Source: Cristatella mucedo (lineage: Eukaryota; Bryozoa; Phylactolaemata; Cristatellidae). From it: a stretch of 64,000 nt of DNA. The first letter of the stretch is position 1. Each line of letters opens with the position of its first letter. The DNA is taken from contig WPIO01000008.1 in NCBI GenBank assembly GCA_009760855.2, positions 8,913,501 to 8,977,500 of the forward strand. The letters run 5' to 3'. Under the pieces are notes generated by a model, which was not told where the DNA came from, made no database searches, and saw nothing but the letters and a program-made list of their open reading frames with translations. Both the position numbers and the translations under genes were made by a program. Shown here in pieces: positions 9,770-24,275 of this stretch.

Positions 9770-12700
9770 GGAATCGTTGTAATCTAGACACAATGTCCTG
9801 CAAGTTAGGATTACCTTTGCTGTTGTAATCTTGTCTCAGCCTGCTCTATTTAGATGATACTGTTCAGCATCCAATAGCTAGTTATGGCAGAGCAGTATAT
9901 CCCTACTATGAGCAGAAGTCACTGGGGTGATGATATCAATCTTAAGCATGAGATCTTTCAACTAAAGGATGACGCGAGGTTTGCCAGGAGCTGCTAGATT
10001 GGTCTTATCGCCATTAAGCTTCAGAAAGTAACACAACCTCACTGCGACTGTCGTAGATCCTTGCTGCAAGGAAGTTATGTGTTTTGAATGTGGATTAAGA
10101 CTTTAAACGGAACTTTATTTGCCAGATCTGGGTGTTATCGGCGTAAAATAGGAAGTCGTGATCGTCTTAGGAGATTAAATCAGCTACAGAGTGGGTATAG
10201 GTCGTGAAAGCAAGGCAGCCCAAGACCAACCCAGTAAACGAGAAGGTGACGTGAATACTTCTTTGCCAGCTTGTGGGTCGTAGAGCTATCGTGAGACAGA
10301 TTGTCACCTCGACCTAAAATTTACGATACATCAGCCATTAAGTAATCAATGTTTGCCCCTCTACTTTATTCATTAACGGGATCCATAGTCTTCGTGGATT
10401 AGATTTTTAGCAGTCCGAGCTCACATTGGAGTTCTTATCTAACTTCTGGTCTGATATGGCAGACAGGCCTTCCAGTTGAACAGCAGTGGTTTCGGGCACC
10501 GCAATTCTATCCCATTGAAAGTTACTAGACTTGAGATGAGCATGGACAATGAATTATCTTGGCAATTCTCAAAACTCGATATCAAGTGCCACTGAGGCCT
10601 AGGATATTTTTCAGTGTCTATCGCGTTTTTATGTTTATTCGTTGTTTAAAGACAACATACCGAATGTAGGTTGTATTACACGAGATCTTTCCAAACAAAT
10701 GGTAACCTGTATGAGATTTCCATTCAAGCCAGGAGTCTTTTTAAACGTCAGACCTTAAAGCCAACAAAAGCCAGCAGTCCTAGCCCGGGTTTTCTGTCAG
10801 AGATCTTCCAGGTGTGAGTTATCTGCGGCAGTTTCTCTAGAAAGTAATTATTTTGGAATTACCCTGATAGGCTCTCGCCGTGGCTCTCAACCATTGCTTG
10901 CCATTTATAATCATGGGCTAATATTGTTGAAGAATGAGTATTATTGTCACGTTTCGATTGCAAATTTACTCTGCATTATGTGAAAGCTACGTGCTTTTAG
11001 GCTCGCAAAGCTCCTAACTCTCGTACTCTATGAAGATTCACCCTTTCCCGTAAAGATTTGTGTTTTGAAATGCAGGAGAAGTATGCAGAACAAGGGACAA
11101 TGAATTCAAATCGTGTGACTAACTTCAAAGTGCACCCATTATCACTACTTAAGCGAGCGATGGTAGTAGGTGTATTTAGTAATATATTTAGTATGTCCGT
11201 TGGCTGGATGTCAGGAAAGGACCCGGAGCGAGAGCGGAGTGTCATTAACATAAAAATGCAAGCCAAGGTTTCGCTCGGAGACAATTTGCAAAATCTTTCG
11301 AGAAGCCCCGGTCCACATGCCGATTAGCTCGCACGCGGCTCGAAGCATGATCGTCAGGTTTAAATATGGAACAAAAGAGGTCTTGCAGTATAAGCAGTAG
11401 CGGAAGCACGGAATGCAGAAAAAAGAAAAGGTCAGAACACAGTTATTGATACACGACTCTCAGCACGCTTATCATTTTCGGCTCGGAGTCATGCTCTGCT
11501 TTCGCGGAGTTTCAAGGCAGCTGAAGGTGCTGTTGCCCAAGCTGTCCCTGCAGGACCTAATCGGAGCAACACTCAAGCCCGGTGTGGCTGGGCTAGGAAT
11601 CCCGTTGAATAAGAACTTTGCAGCTGCCGCCATACCGGTGGTAGCTGCAAAGAGAGGCATGCAACGAAGAGGAGGAGAGAGGTATGCAGACATTAGCGAG
11701 GCATGCAAGGAGTTGAAAAAGAGTTGCCGAAGGTATGTGGCAAGTCAAGAAAATTAGACGGCTTGGGAAGGCGCCATCATAACTGGGTCACAGGACGGCT
11801 TCAAAGTCAACATTAATGGATAAGCTGTTTGCATCTTTCAATTTTTTCAGATGAAAACAAGGGAAAATAGCACGCGGGAGGGAATTGGGAGCGGGACAGA
11901 AGCGTTAGATCGATACCGCCGCCGTTGTATTCTGGTTAGAGTGACAGGAGCGAGAGAGAGGCTCAAGATGGCTAAGCTGTAATCGGCAAGCACGAGAGGA
12001 GTTTGAATTCAATGCCCTATAGCCCAATCTCAATACTCTTGTCCGATACTGATGGAAACAGCGGGGTTCTAGAACAAGCAGTGGCTCAAAAAATAGACTT
12101 AGGTGCCCAGCAAAAGATTCCATTACTCTCAGCAGCACAGCGAAGACCAATCCTTATACGTACTAGCTAAGCAGTTTCATATCAGCAGCGTAAAGGAAAA
12201 TTAAATCTTGCCTCTAGGCGAATTCAAACTTTTGGAATACCAAACTGAAATTAAACGAATTCTAACTAAATTAACAGTGTAATTAAGCTTACGTCATCCT
12301 GTGAATTTAGCGGATCCTAAGTTTGAGATGAAGCGAAATGCTGATACAATCTCGGCAAGTAACAAGATTACGATCCCATTATATTGACCTTCTGAATAAT
12401 ACCTATTCCGAAGGCTGAAGTCATCTTGTATTCAAATTTGCATGCAAGCGTTTCGTTGATTGCACCCATGAATGTCCGTTACAGCATGTAACCGCACCAT
12501 GGTATACCAGACGTTAGATAAACGCATAGTTCAGGCGGCAGTGACTCTCGGGCTTTCACAAGTACGAAAAGAATGAACGCATAGATATATACAGACATAA
12601 TGCATGGCTGTATTCCACATGAAATAATCTCAATAGAGCCTTTTACTTCTTCTATGAACGGGCGAATGAAGGTTGCGACGTTGTATAGCCAAGTTCAGGG

Positions 12701-13260
12701 GCGGAGGTTTGATACCAACCCGAGAACAAGTCAGGTAATTAATAGGGTTGTGAAACGCCGAGTCCTATTATTTAAAAATAACGCTCAAGCGAACGGAAAG
12801 AAGTGGGCTAAATTTCATATGGTCTCTTTGGTAGCGCAAACGAGCAATTTCAAGGAGCACGCTGTTGACAGACAGTGTACCCTCTAGTTTTCATAAATGA
12901 AATAGCTGCGGGTGACGAAGAAACGAAGCTGAAATAAGCTCCATCTGAGTATTTGCCACGTGTTTATCATAAGGGAGTAATCAAAACGCTGTTAAATATT
13001 TTGTGTGTGTGAAATAACTAAACAAATATCGGATCAATAATATATATTTCTCAACCGATGTATAATTAGCTGAGTAAAAATACGCAAAGAGGCATCAAAT
13101 ATCTAGAAAAACCTGTTTTTCTATCCCAATTTCGATTATAAGTGAACAGAAGAGCGAGCATTTGGTTGACTAAGTACTAAGGGTTGTTTCAACACCTGCG
13201 CTGGTCAAGCCTGAGCTCTTGCATGGTAAGCATATCTAGAAGTGTCTTGAATATAAAACA
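9770..13260. other. No recognised gene or repeat
   Basis: Ordinary-looking intergenic sequence. Small frames at 11058-11327, 11413-11757 and 12600-12887 are open by chance length and match no family I know. The one at 11413-11757 is GC-rich and basic. Confidence 0.5.
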
Positions 13261-13264
13261 TGGA

Positions 13265-13780
13265 TCGTAAGACATAATAATAATAATAATACGTCTGATA
13301 AACCGTCCTCAGAGAGCTCATTCTCTTTCTAGGTGCTCTACAATTGCTGCAAAGAAAGCTTTGAAAGATTGAATGCTTAGTGGTAGCATCCTCAATAAAC
13401 AACAAGAATAACATGGTTAGTGGCAGCATGCACAGGGTCAGCATGCAGGCGTTGCTCGTAGCAGCATGCACAGTGTCAGTACACATAAGCACATAAAAGA
13501 CCAATAGTAGGGACCCACTAAATGCTGTTTCAAATAGTTCCCTCTTTTAGTTTCTTTTTAAATGTTGTCAAGTCAGGAGGTGTCGTGATGCAAGTCGGGA
13601 GTGAATTTCAGGCTTTTGGAGCATACGAACTAAAGGCACGGTCTCCAAAAGGATTTAAGGTTGTACGAGGTATGTGTATACAGTTACATTCCAAAAGGCG
13701 AGTGGTACGATGCTTAGTCTGGTATGGGAGTAGATCTGATAGGTAGGCTGGAGCAAAAAAAATGAAAGGACCTGAAAGAC
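13265..13780 (-). mobile_element. CR1/L2-like LINE, 3' end
   Basis: In the minus sense the coding tail has FAPAYLSDLLPYQTKHRTTR and then FGDRAFSSYAPKA. After a frame break come the 3' UTR with TGCATGCTGAC units, the hairpin (AGAAAGAGAATGAGCTCTCT), and an ATT end at 13277-13290. Strongly similar to the copy at 56252-57186, but with frame breaks. Confidence 0.8.
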
Positions 13781-16700
13781 ATACGATTCTTAGAAGGGTG
13801 CTCGCTTCGAGAAGCACGACGCTGAATGGGTAACCTTGAGCCGTGTTCTGCTTTAACTAGTGGCTCCAAAAATTTAATGCGGCACGACAGCATTGAAGTA
13901 TAAGTCTCTTTATTTTCGATGAAGTGATGGATTCTTCATTGTGTGCTGCCCGTTTACGCAGCTTTCCTCTCAGCTTTCCTCTCTGCTCTTGATTGAGTGC
14001 TTCTTTCTTTTGTTCCTGTGTGCCACGATTGCTGAACTGTTTCTTCCTTCATGTTATGTGTGTTTATCTATGCAAGAGCCATCGCACTTTACTAGCCAGG
14101 GGTCATTCTAGCCTGAAACCACAAGTGTAAATTTTTGTATTTTTGCATGCATTTCTGTGCGCAATAATTGCTGTGTGATTTGTGCATCCATGTTTAAGCA
14201 TGATAACTTGCTGCACTTTAATCATCAGTTATTGCTTCTCTCACGGATATTTATCTGGATAGATATTCCGTTCTTTCAGGGATTGTGTGCTCTTACACAC
14301 AGATTCATTATCATCATTAGAAAAAAATACTATTCTCAAAATTGTTACATATGGTAAGGCATTTCATTTATCCTTATCAATGGATAAAAGAGGGGACTGC
14401 TTAGTCTCTTATTCATGAATAATGTAAAATATATATTGCATCGCATCCATGCTTCTGTGGTCATAAATATGTTAGATTGAAATTCCTCAATTTTTCTTTT
14501 AGACAATTTTATGCCGAAGTCGGGTTCTTACATTTAGCCGGCTTAGTGCCTCCACACGATTTAGTGAGAGCTAGGCGGACGTATACAATAGGGAAGTAGC
14601 CGTAGAAGTGCAGTAGAAACAGTTGCCTTATAAGAAAATTTCATCTTGTATTATTGCAGAGTAAGATAGTAGCACAAAATCAAATTTTATATACATGTCA
14701 TCGTCCCTCTGCATGCATCCAGCAAGTACATTACCAAGACAAGAGCAAACAAATCCTTGAAGAAAGCGTCTGGTAAGAGGTGTGATACCGTCAGTGCATA
14801 CTTTGGCATGATTTTTGGGATCAAGAAAAGCCCTGAGCATGTCATTTTCAATGAAAACAAAGCAAGAGAGCTCTTAAGGGAAGATGAAAAAAATTGCTGC
14901 TCACTAGATATACTTTCTTGCAGCACAATATCATTCTACGCGTTGAATGTGATATCTAAAAAATTCTACAATTCTGCTATTTTTACAGACTGGCAAAAGG
15001 AAAAATGTGATCCGTGAAGTTTGTCACTCGGAGGATTTGGCAAGAAAAAAATTGTTTGTAATTCAAGCAACTGCAATTTACGCACGGTGGACCCTTCAAA
15101 AAGTCGCATTGGCAAGACCTTGACTCCTATCGCATATCCACGAATGCCTTAATCCTTCGCTCCAGTAACACTGTAATGCTCTTAGCTCCCCATCCCACCA
15201 TTGTTCGGAAAAGAAGCAGCCAGCCAGCCAGAAGGAGGGAGCAGCAAGCCAGGCGGTAATAATGGTATATTGTAAATCCAGATTTCAATGTCACGTATGC
15301 GACTGACGAGAGATCAAAATTTTACCCACCAAGAGAATGCACTCAGTGACTTGATCATAAAAATTATCATGTAAAATCAAGCCCAATTCTAGCCTTGTAG
15401 CTACTAGGCTCAAAGAGTGCAGCTTGTTGGAGGATAGTGTGAAATTAAAATACCAGAGAAATCGTCACACATTTTTTCCCAACTTATTCTCTCGGCAAAT
15501 TTAGTTGTGCTAGCGCAACAAATGTGGCCAGTCTATGCGAGATTATAGGAACCACTTGGAACAAGAGTGAACAGAGCTTATTTATTGAGATTTCCTCCAG
15601 GAGTCTCAAAGCAGTACTGATTTCTAAAGGACCAAATTACCAGCCTCTTCCCATATCCACAAGGAATTTAGGATAAATCAACTTTTTTTGAATATAATAT
15701 AATATAAATAAATAAATTTTAAATAAATAAAAAGATTCGGATCTTTCTATGGCTAATTCTATACATGTCCAAGAGGCCTACACCTTTGTCAAGATGCTGC
15801 TAATTGCATTGAAGTATTGGCAATATAGCAGGGTGGCCATTGGTGACTTCAAAATGGTGTGTTTCCTGATGGGCATCCATTGCAGTTTCACTAGGTTTCT
15901 TTTTATTCTTTGCCTATGAAACAGCCGGGACACCAAGGTGGTCTGTCACAAGAGGCATTGGCCATAGCGGATCGAGTACTCCTTAGGAAGAACACGTCAA
16001 TGGGAGCCGCTGATAAACTCTGGGAAAGTGCTGATGCTACTGCTGTTGATGCAGTTAAGCCCTATCGAGCATTTCATCACCATTCTATACAGTGAGTTAT
16101 CACTTTTAAGTACCAAAAGCCCAGCATGTCTTTCCACAGCTCCGCAGGCAAAGAATAGAGCTGCGGTCTTCGTCGGGTACCGGGTAAAGAAGCGGATGCG
16201 AACGGAGTGCGTCAAATTTTCCAAGAAGCTGAACAGAATGAAGGAAGTACCTTGAAACAGCTTCGTGGTTGCGGTTCACGAATTTCTAAGCAGTTACAAG
16301 GATGAAAAAACTTGCGAGCAGCTGTTTCAGGCTCTCAGATAGAAGGAAGCCAAATTGGGATACAGAATTTCCCTTGAAGTTCATTTCACTGAAGGTCTTC
16401 TTTAAAAATTTAAGAAGAACATCGGAGCTTAATCAGAGCAATGGGCACGAGTCACTGTACTTTAAAAGTCGTTACCAAGAACAGTATAGCGAAATAATTT
16501 TTGGTGGACTACGCGTGCTGGCTTCTTCGAGAAAGCGATTTGCAGAACAGCTGCAAACATATAACAATGATTCATTTCTGTACCTTTTGAGTAGTTACTT
16601 TAGTATGACTCCAGAGTAAATATATGCTGATTTTGAATTTTGTGATGGTCTTTCTGGAAAAATGTGAGCCCCGAGAAGCAAACTTGACAGTTTTTCACTA

Positions 16701-18120
16701 GAAATGGGCTAATTTAAACTTAATTACTATCCTGGTTACATAAGCAAAGTGTGTGGGGAATTATGGCCATGTCGTTTAAGTCTGGGGAAAAAGTGATGAG
16801 TAACAACCTCTTACTACCCAGAGGCAAGCAATATTTTACTTACTGTTACCAGTTGAAACGACCGCACGTTTCGGCGAGAGCAATCTTGTGGCTCAGTGTA
16901 GTAAGCCTCTCAAGCTCCTTGCACGAGCTGAGTTGACAGCCCGGTTGCAGCAAGAAACGACTTAGAGGTAAAGTCAAGCCACCGCCATTGAGCTGGACGC
17001 GACGCTTCGTTGAATTCTTACAAAGAAGGTCGGTCATTCCTTGGGAATCAGCCTTTCTGTGGCATCCGAAAAGCACGGCTCAAGCTCGTGGCTAGGGCAT
17101 GACCACACGACCTAGCAGCCAATCCGTGTTCTCCTCTCGCTGATTATTGCGGAGGTAGTAAATGACGGCAGATTGCTTGCACGGTCATCGATAAGGAACG
17201 GGTCGAGCAGGGTTTGAATAACAGGTCGCGTGGTGGCGCCAGTTGACTAGATTTCACACGAAAAGAACTCCCTTTTTACAAAGAAATCCTCACCAAAATC
17301 AGTTTCGGAACCATCTCTGGCACTCGACCACGCGGACTGATTCGCGATTCTCAAGAAGTCTCTGACGATGTTCGATTCTCGAGCTGCATGGCGTCACCAC
17401 GCAGCTTTCGCGTGCAGCTTGCTATGGCGGCAGCCTTTTCAAGGCGCCGCTACATGGCTTGGACGTTAAAGCAATAGGAAGCCGACAAGTCGGCGATTCA
17501 TATTTTTACTTTTAATGAAATTAATTGTAAAGGCAATGCGCAGGCTTAGAGTAACAGTGAAGTGCATTTCACAGAGTGCTATCGAAATGCAGATGGTCTG
17601 CAAGGGGGCGTGCTTATTTTTGACGAAGCAAATCAAGCTTATCAGGTCGACGGCAGCTCTAGGTCACTAGGTTTATAAGCCATCGGATATCAGCAACCGC
17701 AGGAAAGATGGGACGGCAGTAACCGCGAAGCATAGCTGCCCAAGTAATAAATGCAACTTTAGTGTGACGGGGGCGACAGATCGGCGGACCGTCATATTTT
17801 TTGCCCGAAGCCCTGCATCGTCCCTGTAGGCCCTGCAATTCTAGAGAGCACTTGCGATCGCAGACCTGGCACCTATCGAGCCCCGAGGGCCTAGCCTGAC
17901 TGCCATTCTTGCGCTCAGTTCGCGACCGCGACCATTACCGATCGCACGACCTTGAGGTCCAGCGGCCGCTAATCTAACGTATTTAGACTTGCGCGAGTGG
18001 AGAGCCCTCGACAGCGTGACCGGTGCACGCTACTTTATCCGAGCGGGCAATCTAGGCTTTTTAATCTCAGGAAAAGACGAAACGGCCTTTGCAGCCCATT
18101 ATCAGTATACGTACGTCCGC
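13781..18120. other. No recognised gene; small unclassified frames
   Basis: Frames at 14157-14357, 14757-15017, 15910-16095, 16302-16619 and 16846-17076 show no domain, transmembrane or transposase signature I can name. Around 15690-15735 there is an AT-rich AATAAATAAATTTTAAATAA run. From 16900 on the sequence becomes richer in CpG. Confidence 0.45.
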
Positions 18121-18184
18121 ACAGCACTGTCGCAGCTCGTTGGAGGAAGAGTAAGCCGCAATGGCTGCTGCTCGTCGCTTCCAG
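18121..18184 (+). promoter_or_regulatory. Candidate end of 5' UTR exon of SLC10 copy A
   Basis: CpG-containing sequence ending GTCGCTTCCAG|GTACGTGG at 18184/18185. It is a good donor and resembles the donor of the proposed first exon of copy B (GGTGCTTCCAG|GTAAGC at 42815). If used, it would splice 6.1 kb downstream to the acceptor that abuts the ATG at 24276. There is no coding evidence, and no TATA box or transcription start can be placed. Confidence 0.22.
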
Positions 18185-18199
18185 GTACGTGGCCTGGCT

Positions 18200-21100
18200 A
18201 GGTGCTCTGGGCGCTCCTAGGCTTATCATTGAAAGCGATCGTCAATGCCCGGCTCGACGCAAAAGCATTTCATTCGCTTCGCGAGTGTCTGAGTAGCGTG
18301 GAATTTTTCCTGGACATCTTGGTCTATTCTGGGTTAGCCAGCATACTGCGTCACTCAGTTGTCGCCCATACACTGCGTGATCAGTTTTGCTTTGGTAGAA
18401 ATTTTGTGAAATAGCGCTGGTTGGTGGCCACAAATACCGTGTGAAATTCACAGTTAGATTTTTCCGCAGGTTAAAAAGCGGTCGTCGAGAGCATTAAAAG
18501 CCGCATTTACGCGGCACGTTTTAATTCTGTCCTTCTACTGTCGTTTTTGTCCTACTTTGATTTTCTTTCTTGTAGGAGGTTTCCACGCTCAGCCTTCCTC
18601 TTAAGTCTTGCAACCTACCTACTCCGCCTATATAGTGATCGTGTGAAAAATTGCTTTTTGTGAGGAAGGTAGAAAATGGCCCTCCACCGCGATGCAACTT
18701 TTTCATTCCACGATAGCCGTTATCGCACGCCGCGTCAATATGTCATCTCATTCAACAAAGTCGCAGCGTTCCATTGATGAGGACTCTCGCGGAACGCTTC
18801 GATGATTTCGCTGGTCGAGTCGTCAGCGAGGCTTTCAGATCAGTGCAAAGGGGCGTCCCCTTGAAGGCGCCTGCGATTGCTTGCTTGCTTGCTTGTTCAC
18901 TCCTGGCTAAGTCTTGGCCAAGAAGTACAACCACGCTTGGCTTCTGAGTCTTCGTTAAGTCTTACCTCAGTCTTAGATCGAGCCATGTCTTGGTGACGTA
19001 TACACGAAAGATCAAGTAGGGCAGATGCCGGTAAGAAGCAAGACTCACCGCAGAAGCGCGGCTTTAGCCTGCTGTAGTCTCCAGCCTCAGCAAAAAAGAC
19101 GAGCCAAGACCGCTGACCTGTGTATGGACAGGCCCCCTTTGCCTAGATTTTTTGAACAGGGCCTGGAACCAGCGGCGATCGTGATGCAACCTCGCTGTAT
19201 TTAAAAAATAAACACTACTCTATAGCAAAGAGCGCTAGTTAACTAAAATGTGGCCGCATACATCTGCGGTAAAAAAGTGAAGTGTCGTCAAGCACGAGGC
19301 CAAAATCCTTCTTTATTTCGATTGTTCCTGGTTGAAATTGCTTCTTGATATTGTAGAAAAATAACTTCCTGGAAAATTTGATCTCCCTTTGCAATGCATA
19401 TACGTTCGTCTGCTTCAAATTCACTCACCCTCGCTGTGCTTCCGCAGTGGGACGAGTCTTCATTGATTATTCTAGCTATCAGCGATAGATGGCTACAATG
19501 CTACCTCCATATTCAGCTGGACAGGAAACTCACCAAGGAACGCTCTCTACCACGTGTCAGCTTTTGCAATAAAACTGGCACCGCCGCTAGCGAGTTAGCA
19601 TAAAACATGTCAGGTTTCCGTTTCTACAGCAGCATCTCGCCTATTATAAGATGGTATTTTCTTGTAGAACTTCTTCTTTCGTGCCGCGCCTGCATCTCGC
19701 CCGTGCCATCTATATGGATGAAAGGACTCACCAGGTGACGCACACTATCTCAATGTCAGTGTTTGGCCAGAGAGAAATTTTTGTCGATGGACTTTTCTCT
19801 TCTGCAATTCGCCGCGGCTTTCTACCAAACATTTATACACATGTCAATTTCAGTAGCTTCGTAAATACTCATCGACTAAGTAGATGACAAGATGGTGAAT
19901 TTTCTCGAAACCTAACCTTATAGTAAGCGGCTTGCAGTGCGCTTAAGATAGTCCATATACTTCATATAAGGTACCCGAGAGAAGGTTAGAGCTGACACAT
20001 TATGGCAGTCGAGGAAGTGACAAGCATGAAGGCAACTTCACGTATTTCTTTGATGGCTGGACGCTGGAAAGAGTGATCTATACATGGCTATACTGGCTGC
20101 AAACGTGGAGAAAGCGTTTTTTAAGTGAGCTCAACTGCCCAGAACCAGGAAAGCAAATACTTTTACTGTCATCAACACTCCTCAAGTGAAAGATTAGAGC
20201 CCTTTTTTATCGTCCTGATAGAGCACAAGATGATCTGAGCGTCCGAATAGGCTAACGCTACAGCAGGAGTTTCCCGCCAATCAAACAGCAACAATCGCAT
20301 CTCCCTTGGCAAAAGAAAAACATTAGCCGAATTTTTCTGAATTATTAAACTAACTCGTAGCCATATTCATTATCATATTTAGGCGTTTAATCGTATCTTA
20401 TGGTAGTCCAACTGTAAACTACAGAGCCAGTCACCACGGAAAAACTGAATTACGGCAGTATAGCAAGATGACTCACTGCCGAAGCAGTCTTCTGAAAGAG
20501 ATTCTTTTAAACGTCAAGCAGTAGTCAAGCAGAACGCCCACGTTCCGAGTCAACCTTGCAGCTTTATTCCTCGCCAGATTTTGGAGTTTTGAATGGCTTT
20601 TTTATTCTGAATACTAGTATTCGAGTGCATATCAAACCAGAGAGCTGCTAACGACCGCTACAGGTCTACCATAATCATATACATGTATCGAACATCACGA
20701 CTAACTGCAAAAGCTTTCTTCTGAATGGCACTTGGAAAAATTAAGTAATTTGCAAAGAGACCATCTAAAATCAGAGAAATTTATGATGGCCACAATACAG
20801 TACCTCATACTGCAAGAGCAAAGCCACCAGTGATAAAACTAGCTGAAAATTGGTGTCTCGTAAGTACCTTCACATTTTTGGCACACTCTGTATTTTCCCA
20901 TCGTGCGGCTTATTTTTGTGGTGTGCACCTTCTTAACCCGATTACTGTCAAGGATCATCTTCCGTGTTCTAGACTTACTCTTGGGAAAGCCTAATACTAA
21001 TCCTCCAAAATTATTACTCCACTACCAGCATGTCTTTATTCATGTTTGACATAAGCGCTCGCGGGGATACCTGTCATGCATACAGCGCTTTTGATTGGAC

Positions 21101-23470
21101 TGCTGTTCTGGCCAGCACTGAGCCGTATAAACCAGTCTTACTACGACCCGAGCGCCTACCACGAGTGGGTAGACTCACTGCCTCGTTCCCGAACCAAATG
21201 CACGCTAGGGAACGAATGGCCATTGCAGGTCTTAGGTCATAAGCTCATAAGCAGGCTACTTAATGCCTGCTTATGACCTTCTAGCCCATGAAGCTTCAGG
21301 AAGTGTGTCGCTATCCGAGACAGAATATTTACGATGCAGGCTGAAAGGGAGGTAATTGAGTTGGATTCAGAACAAGGCTTATAAAACCCAAGGGATAGGC
21401 AGAGCAGTGTCATTCGCTTAAAAAATAAAATTAGTAAAGCAACCCAACAGCAACCTAAATGATCCGACCGATAAAGTGCAAGGCGTCGACAATATCCAGA
21501 TCCTGTTTTTGCAGCGCCACCTATAGCTCGTAGGTAACCAATTTAACACGTGCTCCCTGAGACTTACTTAAGCCGCTGCGTATCTCGTGGGCACTCTAGA
21601 GCAGCAGCCAGGCTCAAACTTCGGCCTGTCTTAACCTGCCGCTTGCTGATCAGGCCCTGCACTATCTCCTTTGGCCTACTGAGCAATTAGTTCTTGCACT
21701 TGCAAGAATCCGATGCAAATCTGATAGTGACACACTGACAAATTCAAAGAAGAGGACAATATTGAGGATGCCATCCGCGAAAGCCGAAACTAGGGATGAC
21801 GAGAGCTTGTTCGCGCCCAACAATGCCCATAGTACGCCGACTATTTCAATAGCTTCATTCAGGCTTGCAGACTATAAATCCGATTGATCGCACCATCATA
21901 GGTCAGTGACGGCGCGCGGCAGTTGGCAATCGGATGTGGGCGATTAGTCTGAATGCCAATGGTGGCGAGGCACTGAGTTTCGGTGCACATGATGGTCACG
22001 TGCTTCAGGTCAACAGGTCGCTCAGGCTGCACACAGGCCTGGACCTGAACGAAACGGTTCGTTCACTAGAGCTAGCCTCTCCTTCTTGCTCTCATCACGT
22101 CTTGTCAAGCATGATGCTGCTTTAAGTGTCGCCTCGCTCGTCATCGAGAAGCTTATGAACGAGGTGAGCGTGCTCGTGGGCAATGTCCTATGGGTCAGGA
22201 ATAGTGGTGGTGGCGTTCTGCGGGTCTCCTCTAATGCGACCACACCGAGCTCAATGTCCTGCTTGCGTACGAGCATGGGGAGCTCGCGGAGGTACAATAA
22301 ATCGACTCGTGGCTTGCTCTGCAGGGCAGGCTTGGCAAATTACGTAATCGTTTCGCGTTGACTAATCCTAAGAGCTTGGTTTGATTTTCAGCGATTAATT
22401 CGTCCGTCGGTTTCTTAATGCCGTACTTTCCAGCAAAGATGTGCACCTGCTTCTACACCTCAGGGTCAAAGGCTGGGTTTGTGTGGCATCTTTTCGAAGA
22501 GGCCGGTGGCTGCTTTAATCTATGATTAAAGCTGTGCCGCAGGATGAGCGGAGAAAACGAAGCGTGTGAAGCTCAGGCTTGTCTATCCCGGGGGTGAGGT
22601 GCTCGTCTCTAACGACCAACGTCGAAGGCTCGAGCCCTGTGGGATAAGCAAAGCACTGCATAGATATCGAGCAATCTTAGAGCGCTGCAAAAGTGAATAA
22701 CGTTTTTTGTGAGCATTCTCTGTGGTGAACAACAATTTTCCGGCGAATTAAACTTCTGAAACTAGGATGACTAAAGGCGAAGCGATGATTTTTGAAAATT
22801 TTCGGCATGGGCATCTGCTACCGTCTAACGCACAAGGGTAGTAGGCGGAAAAGCCTCCGAAGCAAGTCCGAAAGCCGGATTTGAAGTCATATGTAGACGT
22901 AGCCGGCCTTGACCCATGATCTAGATCAACGTCGAAAATGCCGGTGGATAACGGAGCTCGAGGACGGGTACCATCTTGACCTAGCTGTGGTGATGCAGGC
23001 AATTTATCAAGTAGAAGGCAGTCTAGCACCCGGCTGTGCGGACACCGTAACTTGAGGTTTCTGCAAGCGAAGTGTCGGTGCCGTGTTCACAGCAGAAGCA
23101 TCATCGCCGGTAGAGGATTTTGAGGAAAAGTCAAAATTCCACCTCGAGCAACTGATCTCTACTGCGGTCACGTTGGAGCTGCCGGTGCTGATGACAACAG
23201 AGTCACGGCGGGCAGTGGATGATGTGAAGTACTGTGTCAGAACTGTTGGACAACGTCAAGAATCTGTCCAATAAAAGTGACTCTTACTATTGCAGTGCAT
23301 GCGCACGGCACTCCAGAGCTGTGTCGGTGACGCTGGTGATGCCCTTCAGGAAAGGAGACCACTTTGAAGAGGCTGATGCTGATGTCTGATATCCGTTTTC
23401 GACGGATCTCTTTTTTACTGCCGGTAGTCATGAAGGTGGGGGCTTCCGAGATTAACCGCTTTAGATATTT

Positions 23471-23504
<34 letters not shown>

Positions 23505-24270
23505 GGGAGAGCGAGTAGAGTGGAAAAAGTGCTCGGCTTTCGTATGCGTAGGGGTGGAGCTCGTGGTAGCTACTGCTGCACTCGTTCCGTGACTGCCGCT
23601 CCACGCTCTACACCGTGTCCCCGACATGGACAGCGCAGGGCGGACGCCGAGCGCTTCTACGTGGCTCCCGACGGCGCTAGCTGTTGAAAGAAATCATTAC
23701 CAGGTGGTGCCCGACTCGACTAGAGAAAGGTTACGGCTCCCTGCTCTCTTAGCTCAGGAACTGCATGCGAGCGTCTAAGATGACCAAAGAGATGTCAATT
23801 GTGCATACGTTCGCGGAAATTGTGTGAGCCTAAGGATGAGATGCTGACCCTTAAAAATGCAATTCTTATCTGTTAAGTTAATTCAATTACTGTACGTTCT
23901 GCAAATTGGGCTGATGAAATATGAACTTTATGATTCAATCCGAAGAGGAGTCGTAACTTAAATTACCGATGTAATAATGATAATAATGAGAAACATTTAT
24001 AATAATAAAGTCATTTAACCAAACGAGGCTACCGTTACCTTTGATGCTGGCAGCTTCACTTCTGCATATGTCAATCCTCGCTCGAGCAATACATGTCTTA
24101 GATCTAGCGAAGATACTGAACAAGCTCCTACACTATTACTGTTTTATCGCACCAGGAATTGGCCGCTCCGAGATGTAACTCCTGAGTGCAGCTGGCTTAT
24201 TCGGATTAGAATTTTAGTGGTCTTGCGAATCTTTTGCATCGTTTGTTAAGATTGACATTATGTCGTTTGT
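18200..24270. other. No recognised gene; small inverted repeat and microsatellite
   Basis: Contains a perfect 12-bp inverted repeat (21245-21256 with 21265-21276, TCATAAGCAGGC and its complement, 8-base loop) and a short GA microsatellite at 23471-23510. A tRNA-like box B (GGCTCGAGCCC) near 22630 may be an old SINE. Frames such as 21934-22125, 22022-22297 and 23083-23274 resemble nothing I know. Confidence 0.45.
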
Positions 24271-24275
24271 TGCAG

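Noticed and set aside
9284-9793. 169-codon minus-strand frame considered as a gene
   Set aside because: Its middle is the translated body of a tRNA-derived SINE; the N-terminal half contains the Pol III boxes.
22022-22446. Minus-strand frames with a VICQACPAEQ-like string, considered as a Ty3/gypsy integrase zinc finger
   Set aside because: The spacing of Cys and His and the downstream sequence do not fit the HHCC or DDE regions; no other gypsy part is nearby.
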